The notes: generated by a model not told the origin, from the letters alone. 64,000 nucleotides of DNA from Chitinophaga sp. S165 (GCF_003182155.1 NZ_QGTG01000002.1:558001-622000); one strand, 5' to 3'; shown: positions 45,649-55,220, counted from the stretch's first letter. A program made the numbers and translations.

Positions 45649-45675
45649 CATCCGTACAAAAAGATATTGCTACCA

Positions 45676-45731
45676 TAAAAAAAGATAGTGCCAGATGAAT
45701 GGCCGCAATGGCATACTTCACCTGGCACTAT
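45676..45731 (-). terminator. Terminator of the NagZ-like/beta-lactamase-like fusion gene
   Basis: On the minus strand a 10-bp perfect stem (45731-45722 with 45694-45685) with a loop containing a further inverted repeat is followed by CTTTTTTTA, 24 nt after the stop at 45755. Confidence 0.8.
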
Positions 45732-45754
45732 TGCCTATTTATCCCTGATCATAC

Positions 45755-48700
45755 CTATTTCCTGCCCATCGCTTCGTACAGCACTTCCATGATATTCTCC
45801 CTCACATGCATTGTCATGAGCTTTTTGTTATTTCCACCGGCCGGGCATACACGATTACTAAGGAAAATGTACACCAGCTGTGACTGTGGATCTACCCAAA
45901 TGCAAGTGCCGGTAAAACCGGTATGACCATATGTTCGTGGCGATGCGCTCTTAGCCGGGTACGCTTCTCCACGTTTGCCATTATCTTTTTCCGGCTTATC
46001 GAACCCAAGTCCGCGGCGGCTTAATGAGCTATTATAGCCGGTGAACAATTCCAGCGTCTCTGCTTTGATATATTCCTTCCCATCGTATTTACCTCCGTTC
46101 AGTAGCATCTGCAGGAGAATAGCCAGGTCTTCCGCATTGGAGAACAGACCAGCATGTCCTGCTACCCCGCCAAACATTGCAGCACCCGGATCATGAACAT
46201 CCCCGCGGATCCATTGACGGCGGAAGATGGGTTCACTTTCCGTTGGCGCAAGCTGCGATAACTGGAAACGCTCTCTTGGGCGGAACCCTGTATTGGCCAT
46301 GCCCAGCGGCTCATAAAATGTTTCCCGTACATAACGGTTCAGTTTCTTTCCTGTAAGCTGTTCTACTATTTCTCCCAGGAAGATATAGTCATTGTCACTA
46401 TACACATAACCTTGTTGTGGTTTCAGGTTGCTTTCCAGGATACGGCGATGCATTGTATCCACATAATCACGTCTCATATACATACGTTCCGCCACCCTGA
46501 CAGAAAACATAGAATCCGGATAGGCATGGAACAATGCAGTGTCCGGAAGGCCTTTTGCATCTACTACTTCTTTATAGAATGGGATAAAAGCCACTAATCC
46601 TGCCTGGTGCAGCAGCACGTCACGAATGCGCAGTCCCGCCTTGTCAGTACCTCTCACCCAGGGCAGATAATCGCCCACTGTAGCGTCCAGACTGAGTTTT
46701 CCCTCATCGTACAAACGCATCACGGATATTGTGGTAGCACAGATCTTGGTTACAGATGCAAGATCGTATACGGCGTTGGTGGTAACTGGTTCCCGTGTGC
46801 TGTAATCGAAGTGACCAAAGGTTTTATCGTATACTATCTTCCCGTCTTTCATCGCCACTATTTCACAACCCGGAGCTGCGCCTTTGGCGATCATTTCTTT
46901 AGCCAATACATCTATCTTCTGCAATACCTGGCTGCTCATACCCACTGTCTCCGGTTTCACGTGCTGCAGTTCCGTTTTCACCACAGGCGGAGGCGGCGCC
47001 TGTACAATACCGGTACCGTATGGGAAGTTTGCACATACTGTTACGGGCAGTTTGCCTTTTGCCGCCTGCTGGCCGAATAAAATTGCCGCCGCAGTACGTT
47101 GTGTAATCTCATCGTCTTCGTAAGCTGCAATAATTGTCGGGGCATCACAGAAATACTGGATGGCATAAGGATTTCCAAACACTACCGTAGCTGATGGCAT
47201 TTCCTGTTGCAGTTGCTGAATAAGCAATCGCTCGGAAGCACTGATGCCGAATTTATTAGCCGGACGACGGGAGTAATTATGCAGGCTGATGATGACTGCC
47301 TGATAATCACGCTTCAGACGTTCAACCACCTGTCCCACCTGTGCTTCAGACTGGCGGGCGGTGAAAATGTACGAATTCACATCCGGGCGGATAGCTTTGA
47401 TAGTTTGCAGGAACGCGTTATTTACATCCGCTCCCACGGCAATAACTGCCACCTTACCAGGTGTATGTTGAGAGAACGGAATAAGGTTGTTATCATTCTT
47501 CAGAAGCGTAATAGCATGCTGACCAATGCTTTTGGTCAGGGAATCTGTAGCCGCGTTCAGATCACTGGTCAGGTTATTCACATCTATGAACTGCGGTTTG
47601 TTCAGCCCCAGTTTATATTTAGCCAGCAGTACTTTCTTCACACGCTGGTTCACTTCATCCCAGGAGATCTGTCCCCTTCTGATAGCACGTTTAATAGCAT
47701 CTACACTGCCGGACGCGGTAGATGGCAGCATCATCATGTCATTTCCAGCCAATAGCGACTGGGCTGCTTCTTCACCACCGGTGTAGAACTTGGCTATTCC
47801 CTTCATTTCCAACGCATCCGTGATGACGATACCTTTATAACCGAGTTCCCCTTTCAGGAAGTCTGTAATGGCTTTCCTTGAAATGGATGTGGGGGTATTG
47901 GGCGTACTATCAAGGGCCGGGATATAGAGATGCGCCATCATGATACTCTGCACACCAGCTTCTATGGCACGGCGGAAGGGGTACAACTCCAGCGAGTCAA
48001 GCTCCGCCCTGCTTTTGCGGATCACCGGCATATCCAGGTGAGAGTCCACATCCGTGTCTCCATGACCCGGGAAGTGTTTGGCGACCGCCATTATGTTCTG
48101 GTCCTGCATTCCTTTGATGATCTGCACACCCAGACGGGCGACCTGGAATTTATCCTGACCAAGAGAGCGGTCATTGATCACCGGATTGTTCGGATTGTTA
48201 TTCACATCCATATCGGGCGCATAATCCACATGAATGCCCAGGCGGCGGCATTGCATTGCCAGCACCTGTCCATACCTGTAGGCCAGCGTACTGTCCTGCA
48301 TAGCGCCCAGCATCAGCTGACGTGGCAGGGGCGTTACACTGTCCAGGCGCATACCCAGCCCCCATTCGCCGTCAATGGCGATCATCAGAGGGGTTTTGGA
48401 GATGGATTGGTAATAGTTAGTGAGATTAGCCTGCCGTACCGGTCCTCCCTGGAAGAAGATGAGACCACCGACCTTATTATCCCGGATATCTTTTGTGACT
48501 TTTCTGATATGATCTTCCCCGAGGTTAGAATGCGCCCTGATCATGATCAGCTGGGCAATGCGCTCCTCGTCATTAAGGGATTCGAAGACACTGTCTACCC
48601 AACGGGCAGCAGCCCCATCATCCTGCATCGTTTTCCGAGGTTTTCCGCTTTTCACTTCCTTTTGCACATGTTGCTTTGGCTGCCCGGGTCCTGATCCGGG

Positions 48701-48790
48701 TCTTTTTCCGCCCGCGGCGGATCCCCTGGGCACACTGCCCCCTAAGCATAAACAGGAGAGACCTAAAATCATTAATTGCTTCATCATCAT
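45755..48790 (-). CDS. Glycoside hydrolase family 3 (NagZ-like) fused to a beta-lactamase-family serine hydrolase
   Basis: A 1011-residue secreted protein (signal peptide ends at about residue 25). The N-terminal half is a GH3 beta-N-acetylglucosaminidase-like catalytic domain with AVAKHFPGHGDTDVDSHL (about 236-253; His of the NagZ His/Asp dyad) and ITDALEMKGI carrying the nucleophile Asp. The second half is a class C beta-lactamase-type domain with SxxK in ASVTK (about 678), YSDN (about 797) and HTG (about 955). The fold is thus two peptidoglycan-active enzymes in one chain, typical of Bacteroidota. Substrates (muropeptide sugars and D-Ala peptides) are inferred. Confidence 0.88.
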   Translation of the reverse strand: MMMKQLMILGLSCLCLGGSVPRGSAAGGKRPGSGPGQPKQHVQKEVKSGKPRKTMQDDGAAARWVDSVFESLNDEERIAQLIMIRAHSNLGEDHIRKVTKDIRDNKVGGLIFFQGGPVRQANLTNYYQSISKTPLMIAIDGEWGLGMRLDSVTPLPRQLMLGAMQDSTLAYRYGQVLAMQCRRLGIHVDYAPDMDVNNNPNNPVINDRSLGQDKFQVARLGVQIIKGMQDQNIMAVAKHFPGHGDTDVDSHLDMPVIRKSRAELDSLELYPFRRAIEAGVQSIMMAHLYIPALDSTPNTPTSISRKAITDFLKGELGYKGIVITDALEMKGIAKFYTGGEEAAQSLLAGNDMMMLPSTASGSVDAIKRAIRRGQISWDEVNQRVKKVLLAKYKLGLNKPQFIDVNNLTSDLNAATDSLTKSIGQHAITLLKNDNNLIPFSQHTPGKVAVIAVGADVNNAFLQTIKAIRPDVNSYIFTARQSEAQVGQVVERLKRDYQAVIISLHNYSRRPANKFGISASERLLIQQLQQEMPSATVVFGNPYAIQYFCDAPTIIAAYEDDEITQRTAAAILFGQQAAKGKLPVTVCANFPYGTGIVQAPPPPVVKTELQHVKPETVGMSSQVLQKIDVLAKEMIAKGAAPGCEIVAMKDGKIVYDKTFGHFDYSTREPVTTNAVYDLASVTKICATTISVMRLYDEGKLSLDATVGDYLPWVRGTDKAGLRIRDVLLHQAGLVAFIPFYKEVVDAKGLPDTALFHAYPDSMFSVRVAERMYMRRDYVDTMHRRILESNLKPQQGYVYSDNDYIFLGEIVEQLTGKKLNRYVRETFYEPLGMANTGFRPRERFQLSQLAPTESEPIFRRQWIRGDVHDPGAAMFGGVAGHAGLFSNAEDLAILLQMLLNGGKYDGKEYIKAETLELFTGYNSSLSRRGLGFDKPEKDNGKRGEAYPAKSASPRTYGHTGFTGTCIWVDPQSQLVYIFLSNRVCPAGGNNKKLMTMHVRENIMEVLYEAMGRK

Positions 48791-49161
48791 CGACTAAACT
48801 TACAAATTATTACTCCATAGTACATAGCTTCGGACTACAGATGTGGAATTTTTTATGTTTAAACAGCTAAATTTTTTTACATGACAATTTCAACTACGGA
48901 TACGTTACGGCAGTAGAAATGTTTATATTTACGTTAACCTGTGATATGATTTATTAAAATAATGCCTGTAAAGTCGCCGCGTTGACCACCTTACATCAGC
49001 AGTGAACTTCTTAAAAATAATCCATTATTTACAGCAAATCATTGAAACATATCTAGGATATTTCTTAAATATTTTACGTTATTCAAGCAATTGCAATTTT
49101 AGTTACCAATACATTCAATTGTTTGCTATATTTGCAATCTTGCTAAAGTCTTTTTAAACAC
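48791..49161. other. Intergenic region between the NagZ-like fusion gene and adk
   Basis: About 370 bp, strongly AT-rich, with no convincing reading frame. It holds the adk -7 element at 49127-49134; nothing else was identified. Confidence 0.65.
49127..49134 (+). promoter_or_regulatory. Putative -7 element for adk
   Basis: TATATTTG followed by CA, a full TAnnTTTG match, 27 nt upstream of the adk ATG. Confidence 0.5.
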
Positions 49162-49752
49162 ATGGTCAATATCATTTTATTTGGCCCTCCCGGTAGCGGA
49201 AAGGGCACTCAGAGTGCTAACCTGATTAATAAATTTGGACTCATCCACCTGTCCACCGGCGATTTATTGCGCAGTGAGATTGAAGCCAAAACACCACTCG
49301 GCCTCGAAGCCAAAAAGGTGATGGACCAGGGTATACTGGTGCCGGATGAGGTGGTGATCGGCATGATCAGCTCCAAACTGGATGCCAACCCGGACGCAAG
49401 AGGTTTTATTTTCGATGGGTTCCCACGTACTACTGCACAGGCGGAAGCACTGGATAAATTACTGGCCCTGAAGAAAACAGCCATTTCTAACGTACTGGCG
49501 CTGGAAGTGCCTGAGGATGAACTGATCACCCGCCTGCTGCACAGAGGAACTACCTCCGGCCGTACAGATGATGCCAACGAAGATGTTATCCGTGCCCGTA
49601 TTGTGGAATATCACAATAAGACCGCTCCTGTTGCCGACCACTATGCCAAATATGGTAAGTTCAAAAAGATCAAGGGCGAAGGTTCTGTTGAAGAAATTTT
49701 TGAACGACTGAGCAAAGAGATCGAGAGCCTGCTGGTAGAGGAAAAAGTGTAA
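49162..49752 (+). CDS. adk: Adenylate kinase
   Basis: Interconverts ATP, ADP and AMP. The 196-residue protein has the P-loop GPPGSGKGT (about 7-15), the AMP-binding HLSTGDLLR, FDGFPRTTAQA, and a short LID (LLHRGTTSGRTDD) without zinc cysteines. This is the short-lid form. A long inverted repeat separates it from obgE, 153 nt downstream. Confidence 0.97.
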   Translation: MVNIILFGPPGSGKGTQSANLINKFGLIHLSTGDLLRSEIEAKTPLGLEAKKVMDQGILVPDEVVIGMISSKLDANPDARGFIFDGFPRTTAQAEALDKLLALKKTAISNVLALEVPEDELITRLLHRGTTSGRTDDANEDVIRARIVEYHNKTAPVADHYAKYGKFKKIKGEGSVEEIFERLSKEIESLLVEEKV

Positions 49753-49773
49753 TCACACACTCCCATATATTTC

Positions 49774-49853
49774 AAACGCAAAGATTGTAAGTAAGCATTT
49801 TAGCGCGTTATGCGTAGTTAAAGTGGCTGAACTTAACGATCTTTGCGTTTTTA
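49774..49853. repeat. Long inverted repeat between adk and obgE
   Basis: AAACGCAAAGAT (49774-49785) is exactly repeated in inverse as ATCTTTGCGTTT (49839-49850), with 53 nt between containing smaller pairings. TT follows, so it could act as an adk terminator. The CTTTGCG-type ends are reminiscent of short repeats common in Bacteroidota genomes (inference). Confidence 0.7.
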
Positions 49854-49905
49854 TATTTAACATCTCCCCCTACGGAGGTGTTACATTAAGCATAAATCAA
49901 ATACT

Positions 49906-50916
49906 TTGGAAAGAGGCAACTTTGTTGATTTCATAAGGATCTTCGCTAAATCCGGTAAAGGAGGCGCAGGTAGTGCACACTTCATGCGTACCAAATATAA
50001 CCCGGAAGCAGGTCCTGACGGTGGTGACGGCGGACGTGGCGGACATATCATCCTGAAAGGGAACTCCCAGTTATGGACCCTGCTGCATTTACGCTGGTAT
50101 AAGAACGTAGTGGCGGAAGACGGCGGTAATGGCCGGGACAACAATAGTACCGGCCGTAATGGTGAGGATATTTTCATTGAAGTACCCCTGGGAACGCAGG
50201 CATTTGACGAGGAAACAGGTGAAATGGAAGCTGAGATCCTGCATCACGGGGAAGAAGTGATCTGGATACCAGGTGGACAAGGTGGCCGTGGAAACAGCTT
50301 TTTCAAGTCTGCCACCAACCAGGCCCCTGATTATGCCCAGCCGGGTATGCCTAGTATTGAAGGCTGGAAAGTGCTGGAGCTGAAAATATTAGCGGATGTA
50401 GGGCTGGTAGGCTTCCCGAATGCAGGTAAATCCACCCTGCTGTCAACAATTACTGCTGCAAGGCCTAAAATAGCCGACTACGCGTTTACCACCCTAACCC
50501 CTAACCTGGGTATGGTTCCTTACCGTAATGACCGCTCATTCGCTATTGCCGACCTTCCAGGTATCATTGAAGGAGCCCACGAAGGGAAAGGACTGGGACA
50601 CCGTTTCTTGCGTCACATTGAAAGGAACTCCGTTCTCCTGTTCCTGATCCCGGCAGACAGCCAGGACCATCGGAAAGATTTTGACATCCTTCTGAACGAA
50701 CTGGAGCAATACAACCCTGAACTGCTGGATAAACAATTCCTGCTGGCCATTAGTAAAAGCGACATGCTGGACGATGAGCTGAAAGAAGCGATCGCTGCAG
50801 AACTGCCTCCTAATGTACCGCATGTGTTCATCTCTTCAGTGACCCAACAGGGGCTGTCCGAGCTGAAAGACATGCTGTGGCATGCACTGAACAGTAATAC
50901 AGAAGGTAAAAATTAA
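49906..50916 (+). CDS. obgE: GTPase ObgE/CgtA
   Basis: Obg is a large-subunit assembly GTPase essential in most bacteria. The 336-residue protein has the glycine-rich Obg fold ([31 protein letters not shown]), then G1 [11 protein letters not shown] (about 164-174), the [13 protein letters not shown] switch and a C-terminal TKSD-like (SKSD) motif. The start is a TTG at 49906: the conserved NFVDFIRIF begins four codons later. No C-terminal TGS-like extension is present. A bidirectional hairpin ends the unit. Confidence 0.95.
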   Translation: MERGNFVDFIRIFAKSGKGGAGSAHFMRTKYNPEAGPDGGDGGRGGHIILKGNSQLWTLLHLRWYKNVVAEDGGNGRDNNSTGRNGEDIFIEVPLGTQAFDEETGEMEAEILHHGEEVIWIPGGQGGRGNSFFKSATNQAPDYAQPGMPSIEGWKVLELKILADVGLVGFPNAGKSTLLSTITAARPKIADYAFTTLTPNLGMVPYRNDRSFAIADLPGIIEGAHEGKGLGHRFLRHIERNSVLLFLIPADSQDHRKDFDILLNELEQYNPELLDKQFLLAISKSDMLDDELKEAIAAELPPNVPHVFISSVTQQGLSELKDMLWHALNSNTEGKN

Positions 50917-50975
50917 AAAAAGGAACCCGGAGTAGAACGGACAATTGTCACATTCAACTCCGGGTTCCTTTATTA
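50913..50975. terminator. Bidirectional terminator between obgE and the collagen-like gene
   Basis: A perfect 14-bp stem (50920-50933 with 50957-50970) is flanked by A-rich sequence on the left and TTATT on the right, so it can serve both the obgE transcript and the converging minus-strand gene. Confidence 0.8.
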
Positions 50976-51006
50976 TATCGTTTAGCAAGTTCCGTTAGGA
51001 CCCTGA

Positions 51007-51594
51007 TTAGTTCTTAAGCCCCAGATATTTCTGCACTTCCTTATAATTGTTCCAATCAATCTTCGCTTTACGTGCTTCTGTACCTCCTGGTATCAGTATA
51101 TACCGGTATTGCTGGTATTTTACGCCGCCTTCCGTATATGTACTGGCGTCAAGCGTATTGGTATTCAGCTGAATGGTATTCAGATAGAAGATCGGATTAA
51201 TGCTGACAAGACTGTTAACGTCAAAATACGGTAATGGGAAAATAACCGGGTCTGCAGCAGAGTTAACGTTGAAGTAAACCTTGATCTCACCATTGGTCAG
51301 CATATCCTGATCAAGTCTGGGCACGTCTATTATTCCTGAAATACCAAAGGTATCGATAGTGCCATCGCCATTATGGACAGTGTCCCAATCAACTTCGACG
51401 TCTATCCAGTCGGAATAGATCACGTTAGCGGTTCCCTCAGGACCAGCGGGACCGGCGGGGCCACCTGGACCAGCGGGACCAGCAGGGCCGGCGGGACCGG
51501 CAGGACCAGCATCTCCATCTTTACCACATGACACGGCTAATAGTGTAAAAGCCAATAGAAGGCAGGAAATAATGTTTAAGGACATTCGTTTCAT
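51007..51594 (-). CDS. Collagen-like repeat lipoprotein
   Basis: A 195-residue lipoprotein: lipobox AVSC with Cys23, then ten uninterrupted Gly-X-Y triplets (residues 24-53, mostly Gly-Pro-Ala), so the collagen-like stalk starts right at the lipid anchor. The remaining ~140 residues are beta-rich without a recognised domain (DWIDVEVDWDTV..., IPGGTEARKAKIDW near the end). Such stalks in bacteria form triple helices. The gene body is GC-rich across the repeat (about 51430-51525). It ends at the hairpin shared with obgE. Confidence 0.82.
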   Translation of the reverse strand: MKRMSLNIISCLLLAFTLLAVSCGKDGDAGPAGPAGPAGPAGPGGPAGPAGPEGTANVIYSDWIDVEVDWDTVHNGDGTIDTFGISGIIDVPRLDQDMLTNGEIKVYFNVNSAADPVIFPLPYFDVNSLVSINPIFYLNTIQLNTNTLDASTYTEGGVKYQQYRYILIPGGTEARKAKIDWNNYKEVQKYLGLKN

Positions 51595-51798
51595 AGCGTT
51601 AATTTTTCGTTTTATGAATTGGGTACTGTTTACCAGATGTACGACTAGTGCTCAAAAAAGAATAGACAGTGTAAGCGATTCAGGGGCCGCAGAACTAACA
51701 ACTTATGTTGCTACACTTTACAGAATTATTACGTTACACTAAATATACAAAAGAAACGGTGGTTTTAAATATCTTAGGGAATAGAAATTATTCATGTC

Positions 51799-52518
51799 AT
51801 GAATGAACGTTCTATGGAAAACGCCCTGCAGGAAACCAACCTGTTAAATGCCCGCCTGCGGGAAAAACTGGAGAAGACCGGTAGCCTGAAAGGCCGGTTG
51901 AAAGCCGAATTCACTTCTACCCTGCTGCTTTCTTTAAGTTGCATCAGAACACGGGATAATAAATCCATGTTATTGTGGGACTTCGATTATCCGTTACTGA
52001 AAGCCATCAGAGACTACATGGAAGTATGCGCTCCCGATACAACCGTTCTGGAAGTGGATATAGACCTCACCACCGATACTTTTCAATATTCATATCTGAA
52101 CAAGGCGCAGCAACAGCAACTTAAACAAATCGCCGCCAAACAGGCCGAAAAGGAAGAACACCAGCGGGAACTGGACCGGAGAGCACAGCTGGCTGCTGAT
52201 ACCACCCCTATTGGCCCTGAACTGGCCACCAAAGTAGCAGCCGCCCTTCATCATGGCAGCATCGGGCACAGCCACCGGGATTACTGCGGCATGGGCCTTG
52301 AGTACCGGGATGGGCTATACTGTTATGGCTCCTTATGGGATGGCAGCATGGATAAACCAACACGGTCCTTTGCCGACAAACAGGCTTTTATCAACTGGTT
52401 AAGCAAACAGTCCAATGCCTCCCTTGCCAACCTTGATGCAGACCGGTCCATCTACTGGGGCAACCAGGTTATCACCCGTGACAGGCTTCAACAATTTCTC
52501 ACTTTCGGTGGGGCATAA
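51799..52518 (+). CDS. Hypothetical cytosolic protein
   Basis: I do not recognise this 239-residue protein. There is no signal peptide. Residues 1-75 are mixed alpha/beta, about 98-128 form a charged helix (KAQQQQLKQIAAKQAEKEEHQRE region) and the C-terminal half has Trp/Tyr/His-rich loops (DYCGMGLEYRDGLYCYGSLWDG). It starts at 51799 after 204 bp of non-coding sequence with AT-rich DNA and leads a plus-strand run of three genes. It could be one of several Bacteroidota-only families. Confidence 0.65.
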   Translation: MNERSMENALQETNLLNARLREKLEKTGSLKGRLKAEFTSTLLLSLSCIRTRDNKSMLLWDFDYPLLKAIRDYMEVCAPDTTVLEVDIDLTTDTFQYSYLNKAQQQQLKQIAAKQAEKEEHQRELDRRAQLAADTTPIGPELATKVAAALHHGSIGHSHRDYCGMGLEYRDGLYCYGSLWDGSMDKPTRSFADKQAFINWLSKQSNASLANLDADRSIYWGNQVITRDRLQQFLTFGGA

Positions 52519-52555
52519 ATCTGCATTTATTAGTTACTTTACAAAAAAATACCCT

Positions 52556-53302
52556 GTGAAATATTTTATTACTGCATTCATTGCCGCATGTGGTATCAGC
52601 GCATGCCAGTCATATACCCCGCCCCCTGACGCTACGGTGAACTCTGCACTAACCGAAACCCAAAAGCAGGAACGGATGAAAGCAAGGATCCTTGGTACTT
52701 ATAAAGGAGATTTCGGTGGCAGCCCCATTTACATCACGATCAACTACTGCAGCAATAACAAACTGGCCGGTTACGATACCCATAAGGGATTGAGAAGGAA
52801 TTTAAGTGGTACGATCACCGACAAGGGGCTTAAATATGTTATTCAACTTTCAGAGCCCGGCGACCATGAATTTGACGGTGTGTTTTCTTTGGTAAGGGAC
52901 GTCAACATCAATGAGCTCAAAGGAGTCTGGAAGCCTGTAAACAGTAAATCGTTGACTGAAAAACAGTTACATCTTACTGAACTGGATTTCGGAGAGCGCG
53001 GCGCTGGCTTTTATAACGGCGATCACAGTGATTTTTACCTCGGCGGCGACGGGTCCTGTATCCTGAACTATTACGAGAAAATAAATGATTCCACCTTCTC
53101 CCCTCAAATGATCACACTAAGAGGTACCTGGGAAAAGAGATCCACTAACGAATTGTTGGTGAACTGGCAACCTAACCCTGCTTACGAATCACGGACTACC
53201 ACATTTGCCCTCGAATATGTACCGGCAGGCGGTGAAAGAGAGGACTCTGTCATTTTTGCACTCAAGGGAGATATTTTCAGCTTTGATGCAAGTGAATACT
53301 AA
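52556..53302 (+). CDS. Lipoprotein of unknown function
   Basis: A 248-residue lipoprotein. The GTG at 52556 is preferred over an ATG far upstream (52415) that would overlap the preceding gene and place the lipobox internally; it gives MKYFITAF... with SAC as the lipobox (about Cys17). The mature chain is beta-rich with short repeats of the form 'GTYKGDFGG', 'LKGVWKPV' and 'LRGTWEKR', like small lipocalin or avidin-like barrels. No specific function is visible. It precedes the DUF2306 gene by 3 nt. Confidence 0.72.
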   Translation: MKYFITAFIAACGISACQSYTPPPDATVNSALTETQKQERMKARILGTYKGDFGGSPIYITINYCSNNKLAGYDTHKGLRRNLSGTITDKGLKYVIQLSEPGDHEFDGVFSLVRDVNINELKGVWKPVNSKSLTEKQLHLTELDFGERGAGFYNGDHSDFYLGGDGSCILNYYEKINDSTFSPQMITLRGTWEKRSTNELLVNWQPNPAYESRTTTFALEYVPAGGEREDSVIFALKGDIFSFDASEY

Positions 53303-53305
53303 TCC

Positions 53306-53995
53306 ATGCCCTCCCTGACCAAACGTATTGTCTTCTACCTGTTTGCAGCCATCATCCTGTATACTTCCTGGCTGATGCTGTTATTAAGTTTGCCATACAC
53401 GTCCCTCGGACGGTATGTAGACTTCCTGATAACCAAACAGCTGGTTTATCACATCCGGCATTGGCGGCTCAGTTTCTATGTGCATGTTTTTACCAGCATT
53501 ACCGTACTCATAACGGGGCTACTGCAATTCAGCAATTATCTTTTAAAAAAATTTCCCGGCCTGCATCGCAGGTCCGGGAAAATATATGTTTTAGTTGTCC
53601 TGGCTTTCAGTGGCCCGTCAGGACTGATCCTCGGTTTTTATGCTAATGGCGGCCTTCCGGCGCGTGTCAGTTTTGTGCTGCTGGCTTCTTTATGGTTGCT
53701 CACGACGTTCCTGGGCTGGCGTTACGCTATTCAACGCAAATGGCGTTTGCATACCGGCATGATGGTCCGTAGTTATGCGCTTACCTTATCCGCCATTTCC
53801 CTGCGGTTTTATGCCCTTCTTATCGGTACGTTTAATATTCCTATCCGTCCCGTTCCTGCTTACATCCTGATCTCCTGGCTTAGCTGGACATTGAACCTGC
53901 TGATAGCAGAAGCTATTATCCGATGGGGACTGGGATATCTTAAAGGCGCATTCCCAGCAGATCATCCTTCCTCACAAAATGACCATCGTCTGTAA
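53306..53995 (+). CDS. DUF2306-type membrane protein
   Basis: A 229-residue protein with about six membrane segments, matching the DUF2306 family: FYVHVFTSITVLITGLLQF, the HRRSGKIYV motif, GPSGLILGFYANGG and WRLHTGMMVRSYALTLSAISLRFY. The conserved His/Arg residues suggest a heme or lipid-facing role, but none is established. It starts 3 nt after the lipoprotein gene. Its last 56 bp overlap the 3' end of a converging gene. Confidence 0.82.
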   Translation: MPSLTKRIVFYLFAAIILYTSWLMLLLSLPYTSLGRYVDFLITKQLVYHIRHWRLSFYVHVFTSITVLITGLLQFSNYLLKKFPGLHRRSGKIYVLVVLAFSGPSGLILGFYANGGLPARVSFVLLASLWLLTTFLGWRYAIQRKWRLHTGMMVRSYALTLSAISLRFYALLIGTFNIPIRPVPAYILISWLSWTLNLLIAEAIIRWGLGYLKGAFPADHPSSQNDHRL

Positions 53996-55091
53996 TACTG
54001 TACAATTGCTTCTCCAGGAATTGCACATCCAGCAGTTCATTGCCTGAATAACCAAAATCTTCCGGATTCTTTTTAAATATGTGCTTAAAAAATCCTATTT
54101 CGATATTGCCGTTCTGTGTTAGCGTGGCTACACGCACGGGATCTGCTATTTTTTCATGCCCTCCTATGAGTAACTTATCGATTAGCTTACCAACATGGTC
54201 AAAGCTGACGATATAATATTCCGGTGAAATTCGATCGTCTATTATAACGTTCTTCACAGCATATATGAGTGTTTTCACACTGTCGTTCGCTTTTGCCAGG
54301 CCTACATGATAAAATTCAGATCCCACATCACGGGAGAATTGTTCCGTTTGCCGCATTTCTGCCACGAAACGTTCGTACTCGTATGAAATGTAGTCTTCCC
54401 CTAACTTTTCTCCATACTTCTCATCCAGTACCAATGGATAAGATACCGGTTCGAATTCATGCCAGAACAGGTTCCACTGCAGTTTATCCGGATCAGTCGC
54501 GCCGCTCATTGCGGCAGCAACAGTACGCTTAAAATCATACATGTTATTTCTCACGTAGGATAGATCTTTATCCTCATAGATGTTCTTAACGTTGCTGTAC
54601 CCGAATTCAATTGCCGATATAAGGTAGTACCGTGCCAACGTCTCATCTGCAGCCCTGGAATATACACAAGCCAGGTTATACAGCACTTTCGAAGTTGGTT
54701 TGTAGTCCAGCGCATCTGCAATCTCATAGGCAGAGGCCGCGTTTTTCAGACTATCAATGTCGGCCAATGCATTTCCCAGCTCAAAATAAGCTCTTGCCTG
54801 GGGCTGTTCGAGGATCGATTTCTTAAACAATTTAATCGCCTCTTCCGGCTTTTTCTTATTCCGGTAAAGGTCTACCCCATCCAGGAAATATTTATCGGAT
54901 ACTTTGTTTTTTCCCTCTTTTATCGAACCGGCATTCAGGATAACATCCTTATCAAAGATCTGATCCTCAAGGATCACAGCAGTAAGTTGTCCCTTTTCTG
55001 CAGTTGTTTGTCCAGTCTTCGTAGTAGAGTTAGTTGGGGCGTTGCAGGCAAACAAGGTAACTCCTGCCACCAGCAGTATTGCATATCGCAT
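53940..55091 (-). CDS. TPR-like lipoprotein
   Basis: A 383-residue lipoprotein using the ATG at 55091 (MRYAILLVAG... with FAC as lipobox, about Cys16); an upstream ATG at 55109 would add six residues. Residues ~75-175 carry TPR-like helical repeats (PEEAIKLFKKSI, AYFELGNALADIDSLKNAASAYEIA, LYNLACVYSRAADETLARYYL). The C-terminal half is unrecognised. The stop lies inside the converging DUF2306 gene (56-bp overlap, opposite strands). Confidence 0.78.
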   Translation of the reverse strand: MRYAILLVAGVTLFACNAPTNSTTKTGQTTAEKGQLTAVILEDQIFDKDVILNAGSIKEGKNKVSDKYFLDGVDLYRNKKKPEEAIKLFKKSILEQPQARAYFELGNALADIDSLKNAASAYEIADALDYKPTSKVLYNLACVYSRAADETLARYYLISAIEFGYSNVKNIYEDKDLSYVRNNMYDFKRTVAAAMSGATDPDKLQWNLFWHEFEPVSYPLVLDEKYGEKLGEDYISYEYERFVAEMRQTEQFSRDVGSEFYHVGLAKANDSVKTLIYAVKNVIIDDRISPEYYIVSFDHVGKLIDKLLIGGHEKIADPVRVATLTQNGNIEIGFFKHIFKKNPEDFGYSGNELLDVQFLEKQLYSITDDGHFVRKDDLLGMRL

Positions 55092-55220
55092 AGGAATATT
55101 CTTTATCAAATAAAGATAAAGATAATATATCAGCTGTCCAGCACCTTCATTCGGGGACTACGAAAGTATATAGCTAATCGTTCCCAATAGCATTTGTATT
55201 AGCTCCGTATCGGCTTAATA

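Noticed and set aside
52415..52555. Longer N-terminus for the lipoprotein (ATG at 52415)
   Set aside because: It would overlap the preceding gene in another frame and place the lipobox internally; GTG at 52556 gives a clean signal sequence.
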